In this document: piece by piece, positions 5,831-7,384 of the stretch
How the letters are laid out: every line of letters starts with the position of its first letter
How positions within the stretch are numbered: position 1 is the first letter of the stretch
NCBI GenBank assembly: GCA_003168295.1
Contig: PMST01000568.1
Location: 2,324-9,707, forward strand
Direction of reading: 5' to 3'
DNA: 7,384 bases
Source of the DNA: Actinomycetota bacterium
Lineage (GTDB): Bacteria > Actinomycetota > Actinomycetes > Streptosporangiales > Streptosporangiaceae
The notes under the pieces: generated by a model
Seen by the model: the letters and a program-made list of their open reading frames with translations, nothing else
What the model was told of the DNA's origin: nothing
The model's database searches: none
Translations under genes and position numbers: made by a program

Positions 5831-6157
5831 CTACTCCAGGACCGCTGCGTCCCAGCCGGAACGATCCGTACGTGCGTCTGCTGACGCGTCCGTTCGCGCC
5901 TCTGCTGTCCCGTCCGTTCGTGCGTCTGCGCGCGCGTCCGGTCGTGCCTCCGCGGACGCGCGCCGGTCGTCGCTCGCCTGAACTGGCCTGCCATCTGCCG
6001 CGCGGAGAACCTCGTAGTACTCCTGGCGGCTCCGCGGTTCGGCCGGCTCTGTCCGGCCGGCCGCAGCGTCAGCATCCTGCCCGCCATCTCGGAGGTGCCG
6101 CTCGGGCTTAGCCTCGCCTGGCCCGTCCACGCCGTCGTCGTACCTGTCGAATGCCAT
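5831..6157 (-). CDS. polymorphic-toxin linker remnant lacking its toxin domain (putative)
   Basis: A 108-residue hydrophilic protein that looks intrinsically disordered. The segment EPRSRQEYYEVLRAADG (40-56) and the final GWDA (101-104) resemble the linker ahead of the toxin domain in actinobacterial EndoU-type polymorphic toxins, where an [RS]-x-EYY-x-x-LR motif is followed by a variable stretch and then G/N-W-D-A/S-V. Here the frame ends with AVLE and a stop four residues after GWDA, just where the nuclease domain would begin, and the MafI-like immunity gene follows after 21 bases. Residues 71-102 are four copies of an eight-residue repeat (ARTD-rich). The ATG at 6157 follows GGAGAG. No membrane segment or signal peptide is seen. 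It may be a pseudogene left after deletion of the toxin domain, or an intact small disordered protein; the toxin link is from remembered family patterns and is moderate at best. Confidence 0.5.
   Translation of the reverse strand: MAFDRYDDGVDGPGEAKPERHLRDGGQDADAAAGRTEPAEPRSRQEYYEVLRAADGRPVQASDDRRASAEARPDARADARTDGTAEARTDASADARTDRSGWDAAVLE
5852..5947 (-). repeat. four 24-bp imperfect tandem repeats encoding ARTDxxAD octapeptides
   Basis: On the minus strand, residues 71-102 of the 108-residue protein read ARPDARAD, ARTDGTAE, ARTDASAD, ARTDRSGW, each from a 24-bp unit. Units have diverged, so this is an older repeat than the 15-bp one in the hemerythrin gene. The product would be a flexible charged tether. 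Confidence 0.75.
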
Positions 6158-6171
6158 CCGGCTCTCCGGAT
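6156..6171 (-). promoter_or_regulatory. hairpin covering ribosome site and start codon of the linker gene
   Basis: On the minus strand ATCCGG-AGAG-CCGGAT is a perfect 6-bp stem with a 4-base loop. The loop and left arm contain the GGAGAG ribosome site and the right arm includes the first two bases of the ATG at 6157. In RNA it could hinder translation of the 108-residue gene. It is short and may be chance. Confidence 0.3.
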
Positions 6172-6197
6172 ACCCGGCACATTAAGTGCTCTCTACA

Positions 6198-6368
6198 TCA
6201 CATCGGGTTGATATTAGGCGATGTCTGGTTCTCCGCCGCCAGTACTCGCAGGCGTGCACCGCAGGGTGAGGAATCCGTAACATCTTCGCCCGTCCGGTAG
6301 AACCACCAGTACCAGACCTCCCGAACGCACCCGATGACGCCCCCTGGCATCAATCCCGAGGAGATCAT
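6198..6368 (-). CDS. 56-residue Trp/Tyr-rich small protein, unknown function
   Basis: An ATG at 6368, directly preceded by an in-frame TAA, opens 56 codons to a TGA at 6198-6200. The product begins MISSGLMPGG, has a striking aromatic block VWYWWFYRTG (18-27), then EDVTDSSPCGARLRVLAAENQ (28-48) and ends SPNINPM. The composition is balanced and protein-like, unlike competing frames here. No strong Shine-Dalgarno lies before the ATG at 6368; the internal Met at residue 7 also lacks a good one. It lies 40 bases upstream of the linker gene on the same strand, so they may share a transcript. I do not recognise a named family. It could be a conserved small actinobacterial protein, a modified-peptide precursor or the tail of a degraded gene; no tailoring enzyme is visible in the window. 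Confidence 0.42.
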   Translation of the reverse strand: MISSGLMPGGVIGCVREVWYWWFYRTGEDVTDSSPCGARLRVLAAENQTSPNINPM

Positions 6369-6396
6369 TTACGCAGAAATCAGACCACCAAGCCCA

Positions 6397-6425
6397 TTGC
6401 CGACGACGCGCTAACTGCATACAGT
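6397..6425 (+). promoter_or_regulatory. possible promoter of the EthD-like gene
   Basis: TTGCCG (6397-6402) and TACAGT (6420-6425) are 17 bases apart and fit a -35/-10 pair. The -10 lies inside the first operator-like repeat, a layout expected for repression. This would give a transcript starting near 6432 and a leader of about 47 bases. Inferred from spacing only. Confidence 0.35.
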
Positions 6426-6445
6426 TTGGACTGCATACAGTTTGA
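6414..6445. promoter_or_regulatory. two 16-bp direct repeats, each with palindrome ACTGcataCAGT; probable operators
   Basis: ACTGCATACAGTTTGG (6414-6429) is followed at once by ACTGCATACAGTTTGA (6430-6445). Each copy contains the inverted repeat ACTG-CATA-CAGT, in the general style of sites bound by GntR/FadR-type repressors. The pair ends 33 bases before the start of the EthD-like gene and overlaps its likely -10, so a repressor of that gene is the simplest reading. No regulator gene is present in the window. The remainder of the gene-poor stretch 6369-6478 shows nothing else clear. Confidence 0.55.
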
Positions 6446-6478
6446 CCCGTCTCTGGTCACCGGCGATTGGAGTACCCC

Positions 6479-7384
6479 ATGGGGCGAGATGACCACCCGA
6501 CCGCGCCCGCCGACTGCCTGACCCTGGTCATGCCGCTGCAGGCGCGGGCGGGGATGAGCACTCGCGATTTCTACGAGTACTGGCTGAACGCGCACGTCAC
6601 GCTGCCCGCGCGGTTCCCCGGCATCAGCAGCATCTGGCTGCACGCCGTCTCCTTCGACGACGCGATCTGGCCGCGCCTGCCCGAGGTCAGTCACCGTCCG
6701 CCGCCCGAAGACGAGTTCCAGGGTGTGCCGGAGGCTACCTTCGTCACGCTGGAAGGCCTGGCGGAATTCCAGGCCGCCTCCAAGGTCCAGATGGACGACG
6801 GCATTAACTTCCTGCAGGAAATGATCGCCTACCGCAGCATCGCGGACGCGACCCAGACGGTCAGCGACCGCACCGGCGTGCCCGCTCCTGACGGCCACGA
6901 CGGCCTCGTCCGGCACCTGCTGTTCCTGCGCCGGCGCGAGGGCGTCACCGCCGCGGAGTTCCGGAGCTTCGTGGCGGACACCCTGGCTCCGGCCTGGGCC
7001 GGGTCGGCCGAGGTGGTCAAGCTGCGGCGGCACCTGTTCGAGGAAGTCGAGGTCACCCTCGATCACCCCGGTGTCCGTATGTCCCGGCCGCTGGACCGCC
7101 AGTACCAGGCCGCGCTGGAAGTAGTGGTGCCCGATTCCGCCGCCCTGGACCGGTTCGCGGCCTCCTCCGCCTGGTCGCAGGCCGCGGCGGCGGCCGGTAA
7201 GCACTGCGCGGCGGTGCACGCCGTGCGCGTCAACCGCTGCATCACCACCAAGTACCAGGGTGCCATCACGCTGGCCGGGGTGCGGGGCGTCGCCGTCGCC
7301 GACGTCATCCGGCGGCTGGGCGCCAGCAGCCAGCTCGACGACGAGGTCAGCGCCCTGTTCCTGCCCGCGCCGGCCCACGTGCTC
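6479..7384 (+). CDS. tandem EthD-like domain protein (3' truncated)
   Basis: An ATG at 6479, six bases after GGAG, opens a frame that runs without a stop to the window edge (302 codons), so the C-terminus is missing. The first unit, about residues 15-120, contains MSTRDFYEYWLNAHVTLPARFPGI (26-49), the EthD-type pattern of a helix with Y-W-x-x-x-H followed by Pro and Gly-Ile. A second unit, about residues 142-250, contains VRHLLFLRRREGVTAAEFRSFV and a matching strand pattern. EthD-like proteins adopt a dimeric ferredoxin-like alpha/beta barrel and accompany oxidative catabolism, for example with cytochrome P450 in ether degradation, or serve as small cyclases or decarboxylases in aromatic pathways; the substrate here is unknown. 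Third positions are strongly G/C. It is divergent from the small-gene cluster and preceded by the two operator-like repeats. Its own partners probably lie to the right of the window. Confidence 0.75.
   Translation, partial: MGRDDHPTAPADCLTLVMPLQARAGMSTRDFYEYWLNAHVTLPARFPGISSIWLHAVSFDDAIWPRLPEVSHRPPPEDEFQGVPEATFVTLEGLAEFQAASKVQMDDGINFLQEMIAYRSIADATQTVSDRTGVPAPDGHDGLVRHLLFLRRREGVTAAEFRSFVADTLAPAWAGSAEVVKLRRHLFEEVEVTLDHPGVRMSRPLDRQYQAALEVVVPDSAALDRFAASSAWSQAAAAAGKHCAAVHAVRVNRCITTKYQGAITLAGVRGVAVADVIRRLGASSQLDDEVSALFLPAPAHVL

Noticed and set aside
5779..6111. Plus-strand frame opposite the toxin-linker gene
   Set aside because: Arg/Pro/Ser-rich repeats produced by the 24-bp repeats read on the wrong strand.
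6214..6420. 68-codon minus-strand frame starting at 6420
   Set aside because: Its start lies in the operator-like repeat, there is no ribosome site, and the overlapping frame at 6198-6368 gives the more protein-like product.
6380..7378. Minus-strand frame of 332 codons at the right edge
   Set aside because: Gly/Arg/Val/Gln-rich shadow; the plus strand has an open EthD-like frame with ribosome site running off the window.

Overview
The window is GC-rich DNA (roughly 70% by eye) with strong G/C bias at third codon positions. It encodes an SsgB-like sporulation/cell-division protein, a family essentially confined to morphologically complex actinobacteria. Together these point to the chromosome of a filamentous, sporulating actinomycete (Streptomyces, Streptosporangiales, Thermomonosporaceae or similar). 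The genus cannot be fixed from the sequence.

Layout. Bases 1-920 (+) hold the 3' part of a thiamine-diphosphate (ThDP) enzyme of the benzoylformate decarboxylase/acetolactate synthase-like group. It converges on an SsgB-like gene (934-1395, -) across 13 bases that can form a small hairpin. A 164-bp divergent spacer separates ssgB from an FMN-dependent lactate 2-monooxygenase-type gene (1560-2744, +). That gene converges, with a 22-bp gap, on a hemerythrin-domain gene (2767-3381, -) whose C-terminal tail is a tandem pentapeptide repeat. A second divergent spacer (3382-3645) carries a 16-bp tandem repeat and leads into a 597-residue mosaic protein (3646-5439, +). This protein has a DUF4157/eCIS-core metallopeptidase-like domain (HELAH), a degenerate OmpA-like segment and a cysteine-rich C-terminus.

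Facing it on the minus strand is a cluster of small genes read from 6368 down to 5552: a 56-residue Trp/Tyr-rich ORF of unknown function, a 108-residue disordered protein resembling the pre-toxin linker of actinobacterial EndoU-type polymorphic toxins with the toxin domain absent, and an 85-residue MafI-like immunity protein. The last gene (6479 to the right edge, +) is a tandem EthD-like protein cut by the window end. It is preceded by two 16-bp direct repeats, each a small palindrome, probably a regulator's operators.

How it fits together. The left half looks like ordinary catabolic, redox and developmental genes, with no operon longer than one gene visible. The right half (about 3.4-6.4 kb) is accessory in character: a contractile-injection-associated protein, an orphaned toxin linker with its immunity gene, more mixed codon use and short tandem repeats. 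The best candidates for something new are the cysteine-rich C-terminal domain of the eCIS-core protein, the truncated toxin/MafI pair and the 56-residue aromatic-rich ORF. All functional calls come from motif recognition by eye; no database search was run.
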